DNA of 64,000 bases. It comes from JAJFUV01 sp964384215. Its GTDB lineage: Bacteria > Acidobacteriota > Terriglobia > Bryobacterales > Bryobacteraceae. The position numbers and the translations under genes are program-made. The notes under the pieces are model-generated. The model saw nothing but the letters and a program-made list of their open reading frames with translations, made no database searches and was not told where the DNA came from. The stretch is taken from contig CAYLLB010000028.1 of assembly GCA_964384215.1 (NCBI GenBank), forward strand, positions 1-64,000. The letters are read 5' to 3'. The number at the start of each line of letters is the position of its first letter. Positions within the stretch are counted from its first letter, which is position 1. Shown here in pieces: positions 17,578 to 25,188 of the stretch.

Positions 17578-17796
17578 ATGGATGAGGCTTCCGTAGAGCG
17601 TCTGAACCTGGGTGGCGAACAGCTGGCGATATTGGCCGAGCTGCTGGAATCCGAACGTACACGACTGCTGGTGGAAATCCGCCATACGGATCACAGAAGC
17701 TATCGTGACCAACTGCGCTCCAGACTCAATGTCGTGGAGCAGTTGCTGGACCGGGTCTTTAGAAGTCGTTCGGAATCGACCGAAGCTGCTGCATAG
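17578..17796 (+). CDS. 72-residue hypothetical helical protein
   Basis: The frame starts at ATG 17578, preceded by a strong ribosome binding site (AAGGGAG, 7 bases). The product is acidic-basic helical, with the core LLESERTRLLVEIRHTDHRSYRDQLRSR split across residues 23-50. I recall a similar core (LLESER...VEIRHTD) in small uncharacterised bacterial proteins. Its own promoter at 17512-17540 supports expression. The 3' end overlaps the flxA gene of the opposite strand by 38 bp (17759-17796). Confidence 0.62.
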   Translation: MDEASVERLNLGGEQLAILAELLESERTRLLVEIRHTDHRSYRDQLRSRLNVVEQLLDRVFRSRSESTEAAA

Positions 17797-18595
17797 TGAA
17801 CACGGGACCGTCCGTGCAGACGTAGACGTGGCCCGCGTTGCAGCGGCCGCACTTGCCGACGCCGCACTTCATGCGGTTCTCAAGACTCGTGTAGATGTCT
17901 TCGTCGCGCAGGCCAATCCGATCAAGCACCGGCATTGTGTACTTGATCATGATCGGCGGGCCGATCACCAGGGCCACGGAGTTGGCGGCCGAAATCTGCG
18001 ATCGCTCCACAATGTGCGGGATGAGTCCCACCTCGCCCTTCCAGTCCGGAGTTTCGCCACCTGGGTCGACCGTGCGGATTACCCGCACGCGCGCGTGCCT
18101 GCTCCACTCGTCGAGTTCGCTGGCGAAGGTGAGGTCCGCCACCTTGCGCGCGCCGTAGACGATAGTCACGTTGCCGTATTTCTCGCGGTTCTCGAGCACG
18201 TACCAGACAGCGCAGCGTATGGGTGGCATGGCGATGCCCCCGCCGATGAAGATGAGATTCTTGCCTTCCCATGCCTCCACCGGATAACCGTTGCCGTACG
18301 GGCCGCGGAAGCCGATGGTGTCGCCGCGTTCCAAACGCCATAGCGCTTCGGTTACGCGGCCCGTGCGCCGGAAGCAGAACTCGATGTAATCCTTCCAATT
18401 CGAGCTCGAGCAGATGTTGAACGTGGACTCGCCGGCGCCGAATACGGAGAAGATACCAAACTGGCCGACGCGGAACGAAAACGCGCGCGCTCGCGCCGGA
18501 TCGCGAAAGCGCACGCGCACGCTCTTGACGTCCGGCGTCTGCCGCTGTACTTGGATGATCTCCATCAGGTCCGGCTTATAGAGGTTGTTACACAT
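17759..18595 (-). CDS. flxA: FlxA-like NAD(H)- and FAD-binding subunit
   Basis: This 278-residue protein has a ferredoxin-NADP reductase fold: an FAD domain (FSFRVGQFGIFSVFGAGES), an NAD domain beginning near 113 with FIGGGIAMPPIR, and a C-terminal [2Fe-2S] site at about 243-260 (CGVGKCGRCNAGHVYVC). This matches FlxA of the Desulfovibrio FlxABCD-HdrABC complex and the gamma subunit of NAD-linked hydrogenases. It is the NADH entry point that feeds electrons through FlxD to HdrA. The start overlaps the flxB stop by 8 bp; it is the last gene of the MarR-Hdr-Flx operon. Confidence 0.85.
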   Translation of the reverse strand: MCNNLYKPDLMEIIQVQRQTPDVKSVRVRFRDPARARAFSFRVGQFGIFSVFGAGESTFNICSSSNWKDYIEFCFRRTGRVTEALWRLERGDTIGFRGPYGNGYPVEAWEGKNLIFIGGGIAMPPIRCAVWYVLENREKYGNVTIVYGARKVADLTFASELDEWSRHARVRVIRTVDPGGETPDWKGEVGLIPHIVERSQISAANSVALVIGPPIMIKYTMPVLDRIGLRDEDIYTSLENRMKCGVGKCGRCNAGHVYVCTDGPVFTMQQLRSIPNDF

Positions 18596-19598
18596 GTTGC
18601 TGCCTCACCCGCGCGTCGATCTTCTCAAGCAGGCGCAGGACTCCCAGGCCCGCCGGGCAGTTGCGCGCGCAGTTTCCACAGCCGGTGCACAGCAGGGCGC
18701 CGAAGCGCTCCGGATAGATCGAGAACTTGTGGTAGATCCGTTGCCGCTGGCGCTGGGACTGAGTCGCCCGCGGGTTGTGTCCCGAGGCGTGCTGCGTGAA
18801 CATTTGGAACTGGCAACTATCCCAGTTCCGCACACGTTCGCCGCCCGCCGCGTTGCCTTCGTCCACCATGTCGAAACAGTGACAGACCGGACAGGTGTAG
18901 GTGCAAACGCCGCAACCCAGACACCCGACCGATTCCTCGCCCCACAGCGGATTATCGAAGCCGTTTGCCAGGAACTGCCGGATGGCGCCGGCATCGAACT
19001 TGCGCGGGGGACCTTCGAGCGCAGGCGCCTCGCGCGTGCCCGGCTCGGTGCGGCCTTCAAACAGCTTCCGGCCCTTGTCTGTCAGCACGCGCACTTCGAA
19101 CTCAGAATCGCCCAAATCGACGAGCAGCGCATCGGCGCCCGCTTCCGACGATGGCCCGAGCCCCACGGAGGTGCAGAAGCAGGCTTCGTCGTGGGAGTTG
19201 CAGGCGAGGGCAATCACCGTGGTGCGTTGGCGCGCCTCGTCGAAACCAGCGTCCTTGCGGTCGCAATTGAAGATGTGATCGAGAACGGGCAGCGACGCCG
19301 CATCGCATGGCCGCGCGGCCACGATGATCTGTTCGCGCGTGTCGTCGGCTGAGTCGACCAACTCCACTTGCTTCCCGTTGAGCCGGTAGCGGAACAGCGC
19401 CTGATGGCGCGGGAAGAGGAATTGCTTGATCGAATTCGCGGGACGCTCGCGCGATTCGAGTATGGCCTCGCCGCTCGACTTCAAGCGCTGATACAGGACC
19501 CGGCCGCTGACTTCGACCGGAGCCGCCACCAATTTGCCCGACGCCAGCCAGCCATCGATCAGCGTGCGGAGTCCGGATTCGTGGATAATCGCGCTCAT
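18588..19598 (-). CDS. flxB: FlxB-like 4Fe-4S dicluster subunit (AsrA-related)
   Basis: I start at ATG 19598 (336 residues), which overlaps the flxC stop as ATGA; an upstream frame to 19766 lies inside flxC. Residues 1-210 resemble the AsrA / hydrogenase beta family (FLFPRHQALFRYR ... IIVAARPCDAASLPVLD, then CNSHDEACFCTSVG). Two ferredoxin motifs follow: CLGCGVCTYTCPVCHCFD and CTGCGNCARNCPAG. In the Flx complex this subunit carries electrons between the flavin subunit and the Hdr part. Every Cys of the two motifs is present. Confidence 0.83.
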   Translation of the reverse strand: MSAIIHESGLRTLIDGWLASGKLVAAPVEVSGRVLYQRLKSSGEAILESRERPANSIKQFLFPRHQALFRYRLNGKQVELVDSADDTREQIIVAARPCDAASLPVLDHIFNCDRKDAGFDEARQRTTVIALACNSHDEACFCTSVGLGPSSEAGADALLVDLGDSEFEVRVLTDKGRKLFEGRTEPGTREAPALEGPPRKFDAGAIRQFLANGFDNPLWGEESVGCLGCGVCTYTCPVCHCFDMVDEGNAAGGERVRNWDSCQFQMFTQHASGHNPRATQSQRQRQRIYHKFSIYPERFGALLCTGCGNCARNCPAGLGVLRLLEKIDARVRQQHV

Positions 19599-20428
19599 CG
19601 GATGAAGGTCTCCTTGTCGGTTGCCTTCCACGATCCGAATACCGGTTCGGCGTCCGGGTCCATTCCAGGCTGGTAGCCGAAGCTTTCTTCGGTCTGTTCG
19701 GCCAGCGCGCGGTTCAGCAAGGCGAGTGGAATCCCCGCCGGGCATGCCCGCGTGCATTCTCCGCATTCCACGCAGCGCGCTGCCAGGTGGAAAGCCCGCG
19801 CGATGTGCCAGGCGAAATTTCCCGTGAGCGACGCCGAAGTCAGGATCTCCTGCGGGCGGTTCTTATCCGCGATGCAGCGTTCGCAATAGCACAGCGGGCA
19901 TACCTGGCGGCAGGCGTAGCACTTCACGCAGCGCGCGAACTCACCCTTCCAGAAATCCCAACGTTCGGCCGGGGTCTTGGCCATCAGATCTTCGAGCGTG
20001 ACGGGCCCCGTGCCTGCCTTCGGCTCAGCGTCGCTGGGCGTTCCAATTACTTCGTCGGCAAATCGCGGCGTGCGCACCTTGCAGCCCGCGCATTTCGGTG
20101 CGCCTACACCGTCGCAGGCCATGCCGATGACGTGGAGCGAGGCCCGGTCCACCTGGGATTCCTTGGTGAGCACCACGAGCGCCTTCTCATCGCAACCCTT
20201 CACGATCACGGCCGCGTTGCCCAGCGCTTTCACTTCCTTGCGCTTGAGATACGCCGTAAGGTTCGGCAGGCAGTGAGGCCCCCACGTGAGCTGATCGACA
20301 TCCTCGCTCTTCCTGATGAACAGCGGGCGCGCGGGCTTGCCGGGGAGGGAGTCGCCGTAGCCGATGATCACCTGCACGGAACCCTCGTCCAGCAGACGGC
20401 GGCAGGTTTCTCGCAATTGTTCAATCAT
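19595..20428 (-). CDS. flxC: FlxC-like 4Fe-4S subunit
   Basis: The start is ATG 20428 (277 residues), overlapping the flxD stop as ATGA. The N-terminal half (VIIGYGDSLPGKPARPLFI ... VIVKGCDEKALVVLTKES) resembles the iron-sulfur FlxC / F420-hydrogenase-beta-like fold, with a Cys pair in CAGCKVRTP. The C-terminal half holds two clusters: CVKCYACRQVCPLCYC plus ERC, and CVECGECTRACPAGI. Membership in the Flx complex rests on the gene order hdrA-flxD-flxC-flxB-flxA and on this domain content; exact electron-transfer order is an inference. Confidence 0.8.
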   Translation of the reverse strand: MIEQLRETCRRLLDEGSVQVIIGYGDSLPGKPARPLFIRKSEDVDQLTWGPHCLPNLTAYLKRKEVKALGNAAVIVKGCDEKALVVLTKESQVDRASLHVIGMACDGVGAPKCAGCKVRTPRFADEVIGTPSDAEPKAGTGPVTLEDLMAKTPAERWDFWKGEFARCVKCYACRQVCPLCYCERCIADKNRPQEILTSASLTGNFAWHIARAFHLAARCVECGECTRACPAGIPLALLNRALAEQTEESFGYQPGMDPDAEPVFGSWKATDKETFIR

Positions 20429-20859
20429 CCAGCCACCTCGTGCAGTTCGCGGTACGCCTTGTAAGGACCCAGCGCCCGGGTCTTCTCGGTGATATCGGTG
20501 ATCACCTTCTGCCACTTCTTTCCTTCGGCGGCGGAGATCCAGGTAAAATTGATGCGGTCCATCTCGATGCCGAGCGTGTCCAGCAAGCGGCGGAACAGAA
20601 TCCAGCGCCGCCGGGCGTGGTAGTTGCCCGCCGTGTAGTGGCAGTCGGCCGGATGGCAGCCTGAGATCAGCACCGAGTCGGCGCCCATCTCGAAGGCCTT
20701 CACAATGAGATTGAAATCGATCCGTCCCGTGCACGGCAGCCGGATGATGCGCACGTTCGACGGATACTCCAGCCGGTTGGTCCCCGCCAGGTCCGCGCCC
20801 AGGTAGGTACACCAGTTGCAGACGTAGGCGACGATCTTCGGCTCGAAAGGTTCGCTCAT
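20425..20859 (-). CDS. flxD: FlxD/MvhD-like [2Fe-2S] adaptor of HdrA
   Basis: ATG 20859 gives a 144-residue MvhD-family protein, with an ATGA overlap to hdrA. Conserved cysteines are in YVCNWCTY, LPCTGRID and ISGCHPADCHYTAGN, the set that binds one [2Fe-2S] cluster in MvhD. In methanogens MvhD connects the hydrogenase MvhAG to HdrA; in FlxABCD-HdrABC the equivalent FlxD connects the NADH-oxidising subunits to HdrA. No MvhA or MvhG gene is nearby, so an NADH-linked role via flxA-C is the better reading. Confidence 0.9.
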   Translation of the reverse strand: MSEPFEPKIVAYVCNWCTYLGADLAGTNRLEYPSNVRIIRLPCTGRIDFNLIVKAFEMGADSVLISGCHPADCHYTAGNYHARRRWILFRRLLDTLGIEMDRINFTWISAAEGKKWQKVITDITEKTRALGPYKAYRELHEVAG

Positions 20860-22859
20860 ACGAGCGCCTCCACTTCGGCGTAAACCTGCTGCTCGCTGAA
20901 GCCGGACAAGTCCACGCTCTTTGACGGGCAGACAGCCACGCATGTGCCGCAGCCCATGCATAGGCCCGGATTGACGCGGGCGGTGCGCTTCAGCAGCGCG
21001 CCGTTGCGCGAGCGCACCTCGGCTTTGTCGATGGCGTGGTAGGGGCACGTGCGAACACATGTAAAGCAGGCCGCGCAGACCTTCTCGTCCACGCGCGCAA
21101 TCTCGGGCGACCGGGTCATCTCCTTGTGCCCGAACATGACCAGCACCTTGCTCGCCGCAGCCGAGGCTTGCGCTACCGATTCCGGAATGTCCTTGGGCCC
21201 CTGGCAGGCGCCGCAGATGAATACTCCGGCCGCTGCCGTCTCCACCGGTCTCAGCTTGGGATGCGATTCGAGCAGAAAACCGTACTCGTCGTAGCCCACG
21301 TTCATCTTGCGGGCTAATTCCTTTGCGCCCTGCGCCGGCAGAATTGCCGCCGCGAGCACTACAAGGTCCGCTTCGATCGAAACCGGCACACCGGCCAAGG
21401 TGTCCGCGCCGCGCACGATCAGCTTGCCGTTCTCTTCGGTGATCTTCGAAACCCGGCCGCGGTAATAGCGCGCCCCGTCCTGCTCGATGGCGCGGCGCAC
21501 GAACTCCTCGTAGTTCTTGCCGCCCGCCCGGATGTCCATGTAGAAGACGTGCGCCTGGCCGTCGGGCACCTTGTGCTTGTACAGCATGGCGTGCTTGGCC
21601 GTGTACATGCAGCAGATCTTCGAGCAGTAGGGCAGTCCCTTGGCGTCGTCGCGTGAGCCCACGCAGCTGAGGAAGACCACGTTCTTCGGTTCGCGCCCGT
21701 CCGAGGGCCGCAGAAGGCGCCCGCTGGTGGGGCCCGAAGCGGAAATCAGCCGTTCGAATTGCAGCGAATCGATCACGTCCTTGTATTCGCCATAGCCGTA
21801 TTCGCCATAGCCCGACATACGGCCGTTATCCTGCTGCCTGCCGATGCTGTACAGCTTGTAGCCGGTGGCGATCACGATGGCGCCCACCTGCTCGGTGACC
21901 AGCTTGTCTTCGTCGTTGAAGTTGATGGCGCCGGCCTGGCACTTCTTCTCGCACAGCCCGCAACCTTTGCCCTTCTTCAGGCGCGTGCAGTTGTTGCGGT
22001 CGATCACCGGCCGCGCCGGGACCGCTTGGGGGAAGGGAATGTAAATGGCGCTGCGGTTTCCCAGCCCGTAGTCGAACTCGCTGGGATTCTTTTTCATGGG
22101 GCAGTTGTTCCAGCAATCGCCGCAGCCGGTGCACTTGCTGATGTCGACGTAGCGCGCCTTCCGGCGCACAGTGACCGAGAAATTCCCTACGAAGCCGTTG
22201 ACTTCCTCCACCTCGGAATAGGTGTACAGGCGGATGCGCGGATGCTGGCCGACTTCCACCATGCGCGGCGTCAGAATGCACTGGGAGCAGTCCAGCGTGG
22301 GAAAGGTCTCCGACAGGCCGGCCATCTTGCCGCCGATTGAAGGTTCACGCTCAACGAGCACAACCTCGTAGCCGGCTTCGGCGACGTCGAGCGCGGCCTG
22401 GATGCCCGCCACGCCGCCGCCCACAACCAGCACGCGCTTGGTGACCGGAACGCGGATCGGTTCGAGCGGCTCGTTCCAATTGACCTTCGCCGCGGCAATG
22501 CGGATCAGGTCGATGGCTTTTGCCGTGGCCGCGGCCCGGTCGTGGTGCACCCACGAGCACTGCTCGCGGATGTTCGCCATTTCCACTTTGTAAGGATTAA
22601 CGCCGGCCGCCTCCGCCGTCTTGCGGAAAGTCCGCAGGTGCATGTGCGGGGAGCAGGAGGCCACGATCACGGCGTCCAGTTTCTCGCTCGCGATCTTCTC
22701 GCGCAGCAGCGCCTGGCCGGGGTCCGAGCACATGTACTTGGTGTGAACCGAGCAATGCACGCCGGGCAGTTTCGCGACCTCCGCCGCCACGCGCTCAACA
22801 TCCACGTTGCGCGCGATGTTCTCACCGCACCAACACGTAAAGACGCCGATTCGCGACAT
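20856..22859 (-). CDS. hdrA: HdrA, flavin-based bifurcating subunit
   Basis: This 667-residue protein has the HdrA N-terminal domain (CWCGENI at 10-14, CSDPGQ near 44, ASCSPHMHL at 68), the FAD Rossmann motif VVGGGVAGIQAA at 145-156, the HdrA-specific cluster site DCSQCILTPRM at 190-200, a middle Fe-S region (CTGCGDCWNNC at 243, CGLCEKKC at 300) and C-terminal ferredoxin motifs (CAACFTCVRTCP, CMGCGTCVAVCP). HdrA is where a two-electron donor is split into a high- and a low-potential branch, the latter reducing ferredoxin. No Sec codon is needed: all sites read Cys. It lies between hdrB (6 bp) and flxD (4 bp overlap). Confidence 0.95.
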   Translation of the reverse strand: MSRIGVFTCWCGENIARNVDVERVAAEVAKLPGVHCSVHTKYMCSDPGQALLREKIASEKLDAVIVASCSPHMHLRTFRKTAEAAGVNPYKVEMANIREQCSWVHHDRAAATAKAIDLIRIAAAKVNWNEPLEPIRVPVTKRVLVVGGGVAGIQAALDVAEAGYEVVLVEREPSIGGKMAGLSETFPTLDCSQCILTPRMVEVGQHPRIRLYTYSEVEEVNGFVGNFSVTVRRKARYVDISKCTGCGDCWNNCPMKKNPSEFDYGLGNRSAIYIPFPQAVPARPVIDRNNCTRLKKGKGCGLCEKKCQAGAINFNDEDKLVTEQVGAIVIATGYKLYSIGRQQDNGRMSGYGEYGYGEYKDVIDSLQFERLISASGPTSGRLLRPSDGREPKNVVFLSCVGSRDDAKGLPYCSKICCMYTAKHAMLYKHKVPDGQAHVFYMDIRAGGKNYEEFVRRAIEQDGARYYRGRVSKITEENGKLIVRGADTLAGVPVSIEADLVVLAAAILPAQGAKELARKMNVGYDEYGFLLESHPKLRPVETAAAGVFICGACQGPKDIPESVAQASAAASKVLVMFGHKEMTRSPEIARVDEKVCAACFTCVRTCPYHAIDKAEVRSRNGALLKRTARVNPGLCMGCGTCVAVCPSKSVDLSGFSEQQVYAEVEALV

Positions 22860-22865
22860 GATCCG

Positions 22866-23708
22866 TCAGCCTCTGTAAACGAAATGCCGGTCCACGCCCA
22901 ACTCGTGGTCCGACAGCCCCAACGCCTTGCCGACCAGATCTGACAGGTAATAGATCATCATGTCGTGCTTCACCGAGTAGCGGCGTATGATGTCCTCCTG
23001 CTTCATGTCCAGGTTCACATGGCACATGGGGCAGGCCACCACCACGCAGTTGGCTCCGTGCGCGACGGCGTTCTTCAGGATCTTGTGCGACAACTCGAGC
23101 ACCGTGTCCTCGTTGGCCATGGTGAGACCCGCGCCGCAGCACTCGGTTTTGTAATTCCAATCCACGGTGGAAGCGCCTAGCGCTTCGACCAACGTCTCCA
23201 TCGAGCTGGGGCGCTCGCAGTCGTCGAACCGCAGCGCTTCGGGCGGCCGCGTCAGCAGGCAGCCGTAGTAGCAGGCGGCCTTGATCCCCTCCAGCGGCTT
23301 CTTGACCAGGCTCTTGAGCCTTTCCGTACCGATCCTCTGGAACACTTGGATCAGGTTGAGCACGTCGGTGGTCCCCTCGATGGGGAGTTCGATCACCTGG
23401 CTCAGTTTCTGGCGCGCGTCGGCGTCGCCACGCACGATTTGCTCCGTCTTAATCAATTCCATCGAGCACATCGGGCAGGGCGCCAACAGTTCCTTGTAAC
23501 CGTCGCGCTCGGCCAGGGCCAAGTTGCGGGCAGGCAGCGCCTGAGAGAGTTGGTGGTTGATGCAGTGGGCCGCCGTGGCCCCGCAGCAGATCCAGTCGTT
23601 CAGCTCGCGAAGCCGGACGTCGAGCAGATCGAGACACGCGCGCACAGACTGTTCGTAGTCACTCGAAGAACCGTGCAATGCGCAGCCGGGATAGTATCCG
23701 AACTCCAT
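22866..23708 (-). CDS. hdrB: HdrB, non-cubane 4Fe-4S catalytic subunit
   Basis: This 280-residue protein has two CCG domains. The first has Cys9, Cys41-Cys42, Cys78 and Cys81, which fits the spacing CX31-39CCX35-36CXXC. The second has Cys150, Cys190-Cys191, Cys226 and Cys229, with one spacing of 34. Both sets can hold the non-cubane clusters that cleave a disulfide in heterodisulfide reductase. In non-methanogens the natural disulfide is not CoM-S-S-CoB; in Desulfovibrio it is thought to involve DsrC, and no dsrC is in this window. The start codon shares one base with the hdrC stop (TAATG). Confidence 0.93.
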   Translation of the reverse strand: MEFGYYPGCALHGSSSDYEQSVRACLDLLDVRLRELNDWICCGATAAHCINHQLSQALPARNLALAERDGYKELLAPCPMCSMELIKTEQIVRGDADARQKLSQVIELPIEGTTDVLNLIQVFQRIGTERLKSLVKKPLEGIKAACYYGCLLTRPPEALRFDDCERPSSMETLVEALGASTVDWNYKTECCGAGLTMANEDTVLELSHKILKNAVAHGANCVVVACPMCHVNLDMKQEDIIRRYSVKHDMMIYYLSDLVGKALGLSDHELGVDRHFVYRG

Positions 23709-24274
23709 TAGTCACCCAAGCACCGTCCGAAAATCCTCGACACCACCTCGCGGTCATTCACCTTGGCGCCGTTGAGCTTCAGTTTGCCGCGCGCCCGCAT
23801 GCGGGGCGCCAGCATTGCATCCTTGAACAGGAACGGTATGGCGAGATCTTCAAGGAACGCGGAGGTCTTGAAAGCACCCACCAGTTCGAGTTCGTTGAGA
23901 CGGCCGTTGCGGCGTATGTTGGCGAGGAAAGCCTTCTGGAATAAGACGGTGCGGTGTTGCGATTCCGAATTCTCCGCCCGCTCAACGGAACGCTGCCGCA
24001 GCATATCCATAACTCCGGCGCAGTCGACCAGTTTGGGGCACCGCGTCGTGCAGGTTTGGCAGGACACGCACTCCCAGATGGCGCCGGAGGCGGCGGCTCT
24101 GTCGATCTGTCCGAGCTGCACCAACCGCACGATCTGGTTCGGCATCAGGTCCATGCGGTCGGCCACCGGGCATCCGGCGGTGCACTTGCCGCACTGGTAA
24201 CAATCCTCGACGTTCAAGTTGTGATTGCCGGCCTGTGGGAGGGCGGCGGGCATCTCCAAAGTCGCCGTGCTCAT
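23708..24274 (-). CDS. hdrC: HdrC, 4Fe-4S subunit
   Basis: The start is ATG 24274 (188 residues), preceded by a perfect AAGGAGGT ribosome binding site at 24281-24288 and overlapping the MarR stop as ATGA. Two ferredoxin motifs are present: CYQCGKCTAGCPVADRMD and CVSCQTCTTRCPKLVDC. HdrC passes electrons from HdrA to the catalytic HdrB. The C-terminal region is typical of HdrC in length. It begins the structural genes of the operon hdrCBA-flxDCBA. Confidence 0.93.
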   Translation of the reverse strand: MSTATLEMPAALPQAGNHNLNVEDCYQCGKCTAGCPVADRMDLMPNQIVRLVQLGQIDRAAASGAIWECVSCQTCTTRCPKLVDCAGVMDMLRQRSVERAENSESQHRTVLFQKAFLANIRRNGRLNELELVGAFKTSAFLEDLAIPFLFKDAMLAPRMRARGKLKLNGAKVNDREVVSRIFGRCLGD

Positions 24275-24870
24275 GCTGACACCTCCTTCGCGCGAGTAAG
24301 GTCCCGGTTGCGCAGCCGCCTTTTCAGCGACCGGCACTCCTCGGGAATCGCCTTGCGGACCGAGCAGGTGTCACCGTGCATGTAGCACTGCAAACAGATC
24401 TCCTCGGATCGGCTGCTGTTGCGGATGAGCGCTGCGGACAGCTTCTCGAGCACGCGCACCGTTTTAGCCAGGTCATCCGGCGAGAAACTCTCGAACGTGC
24501 GCGCCAGCATGTCTGTTTTGCGGCTTTCGTACCGGTGCAGAACATCGCGGCCGAATGGTGTGAGAATCAGTTGGGTCAGGCGGCGGTCCGATTTACCTTC
24601 GGCACGCTCGATGAGGCTGCGGCGAACCAACCGGTCCACCAACTTGCACGCCGCCGCGCTGCTTACGTCCAGCAGTCCCGCCAGTTCACCCAAAGTCTGC
24701 GAACCATACTGGTCGATCAGTTTGAGCGCGGTTAACTGTACTCGCGTGAGCCGGCTCTCGCCGGCTTCGGGGAGGATCTCATCCTCCACCACGCTATTCA
24801 CCGCTTTGGAGAAGACCCGAGTGCTTCCCACAACGGCTTCAATCAGTTGGACGGTTGACGGTTGGGTCAT
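24271..24870 (-). CDS. MarR-family regulator with four-cysteine C-terminal tail
   Basis: Residues 15-145 form a MarR winged helix (RVQLTALKLIDQYGSQTLGE, then AACKLVDRLVRRSLIERAEG and the wing KSDRRLTQLILT). An extension beyond it carries Cys159, Cys162, Cys169 and Cys179 (CLQC, then GDTC, then EEC), spaced C-x2-C-x6-C-x9-C. Such a set could bind an Fe-S cluster or zinc, or form disulfides, making this a candidate redox sensor; that is inference. The gene leads the hdr-flx operon and overlaps hdrC by 4 bp, so it probably regulates it. Candidate operators lie 78-106 bp upstream. Confidence 0.85.
   Translation of the reverse strand: MTQPSTVQLIEAVVGSTRVFSKAVNSVVEDEILPEAGESRLTRVQLTALKLIDQYGSQTLGELAGLLDVSSAAACKLVDRLVRRSLIERAEGKSDRRLTQLILTPFGRDVLHRYESRKTDMLARTFESFSPDDLAKTVRVLEKLSAALIRNSSRSEEICLQCYMHGDTCSVRKAIPEECRSLKRRLRNRDLTRAKEVSA
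24281..24288 (-). promoter_or_regulatory. Consensus Shine-Dalgarno site of hdrC
   Basis: The minus strand reads AAGGAGGT here, 6 bases before the hdrC ATG at 24274. It fixes the hdrC start and lies within the last codons of the MarR gene. It suggests that hdrC is translated more strongly than its regulator. Confidence 0.75.
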
Positions 24871-24956
24871 GACCTTTGCCGGCTGTCCTTTCCTTTATTC
24901 GTCCGGCCTCCGGCTCCGGGTACCGCCCTTCCGGAGGTCTGCTTCTGAAACCTAAT

Positions 24957-24976
24957 ATCGAGAAGGTTTTCACGAT
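24957..24976. promoter_or_regulatory. Rex-like operator upstream of marR-hdr-flx
   Basis: The plus strand reads ATCGAGAAGGTTTTCACGAT, a palindrome with 7 of 8 arm positions paired around GGTT. Against the Rex consensus TTGTGAA-N4-TTCACAA it matches 11 of 14 arm bases. On the minus strand the core AGATCGTGAAAAC-C-TTCTC is the same as at 37290-37307 except for one base. It lies just downstream of the possible -10 at 24986, where a bound repressor would block initiation. An overlapping AAACCT/AGGTTT repeat leaves MarR as an alternative binder. Confidence 0.55.
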
Positions 24977-24985
24977 CTAGAAGCG

Positions 24986-25014
24986 ACCATACCTCGCCCT
25001 GTTTTACCAACCAA
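24986..25014 (-). promoter_or_regulatory. Weak candidate promoter of marR-hdr-flx
   Basis: On the minus strand TTGGTT (25014-25009) and TATGGT (24991-24986) are 17 bp apart. They match the consensus at only 3/6 and 4/6 positions, so the call rests mostly on spacing and on the operator-like palindrome that starts 10 bp downstream, as in the rex promoter. Confidence 0.3.
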
Positions 25015-25188
25015 GGGGGAATGTCGACTGCTAGGCCATGTTTCTCGCTACTCTTAGAATCTCACATTTCCCATAGCGTGTCTAGATAAGGAAGGAATTC
25101 TCTATCAAGAAGGTGCCTCGCCGTTTTGTCCACTTTGTGGCTCATCGCCGCTCAGGGAGCGCAGCCTCCCGGTGCACACTTTGGGCGC

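Larger units (their letters stand above)
24871..25188. other. Leader region between the two redox operons (318 bp)
   Basis: This gap separates the end of the phosphatase gene (25189) from the MarR start (24870). It is clearly less GC-rich than its neighbours. It holds the Rex-like palindrome (24957-24976), an overlapping AAACCT-10 bp-AGGTTT inverted repeat (24948-24969) and a weak promoter (24986-25014). A GGGAG-6-CTCCC hairpin near 25157-25172 has no following T run, so I do not call a terminator. No coding frame or RNA gene is visible. Confidence 0.6.

Noticed and set aside
20856..22859. Selenocysteine in HdrA
   Set aside because: All cluster positions read as Cys codons and there is no in-frame TGA inside the gene.
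25157..25172. Hairpin GGGAG-6-CTCCC after the phosphatase gene as terminator
   Set aside because: No T run follows on the minus strand and the stem is only 5 bp.
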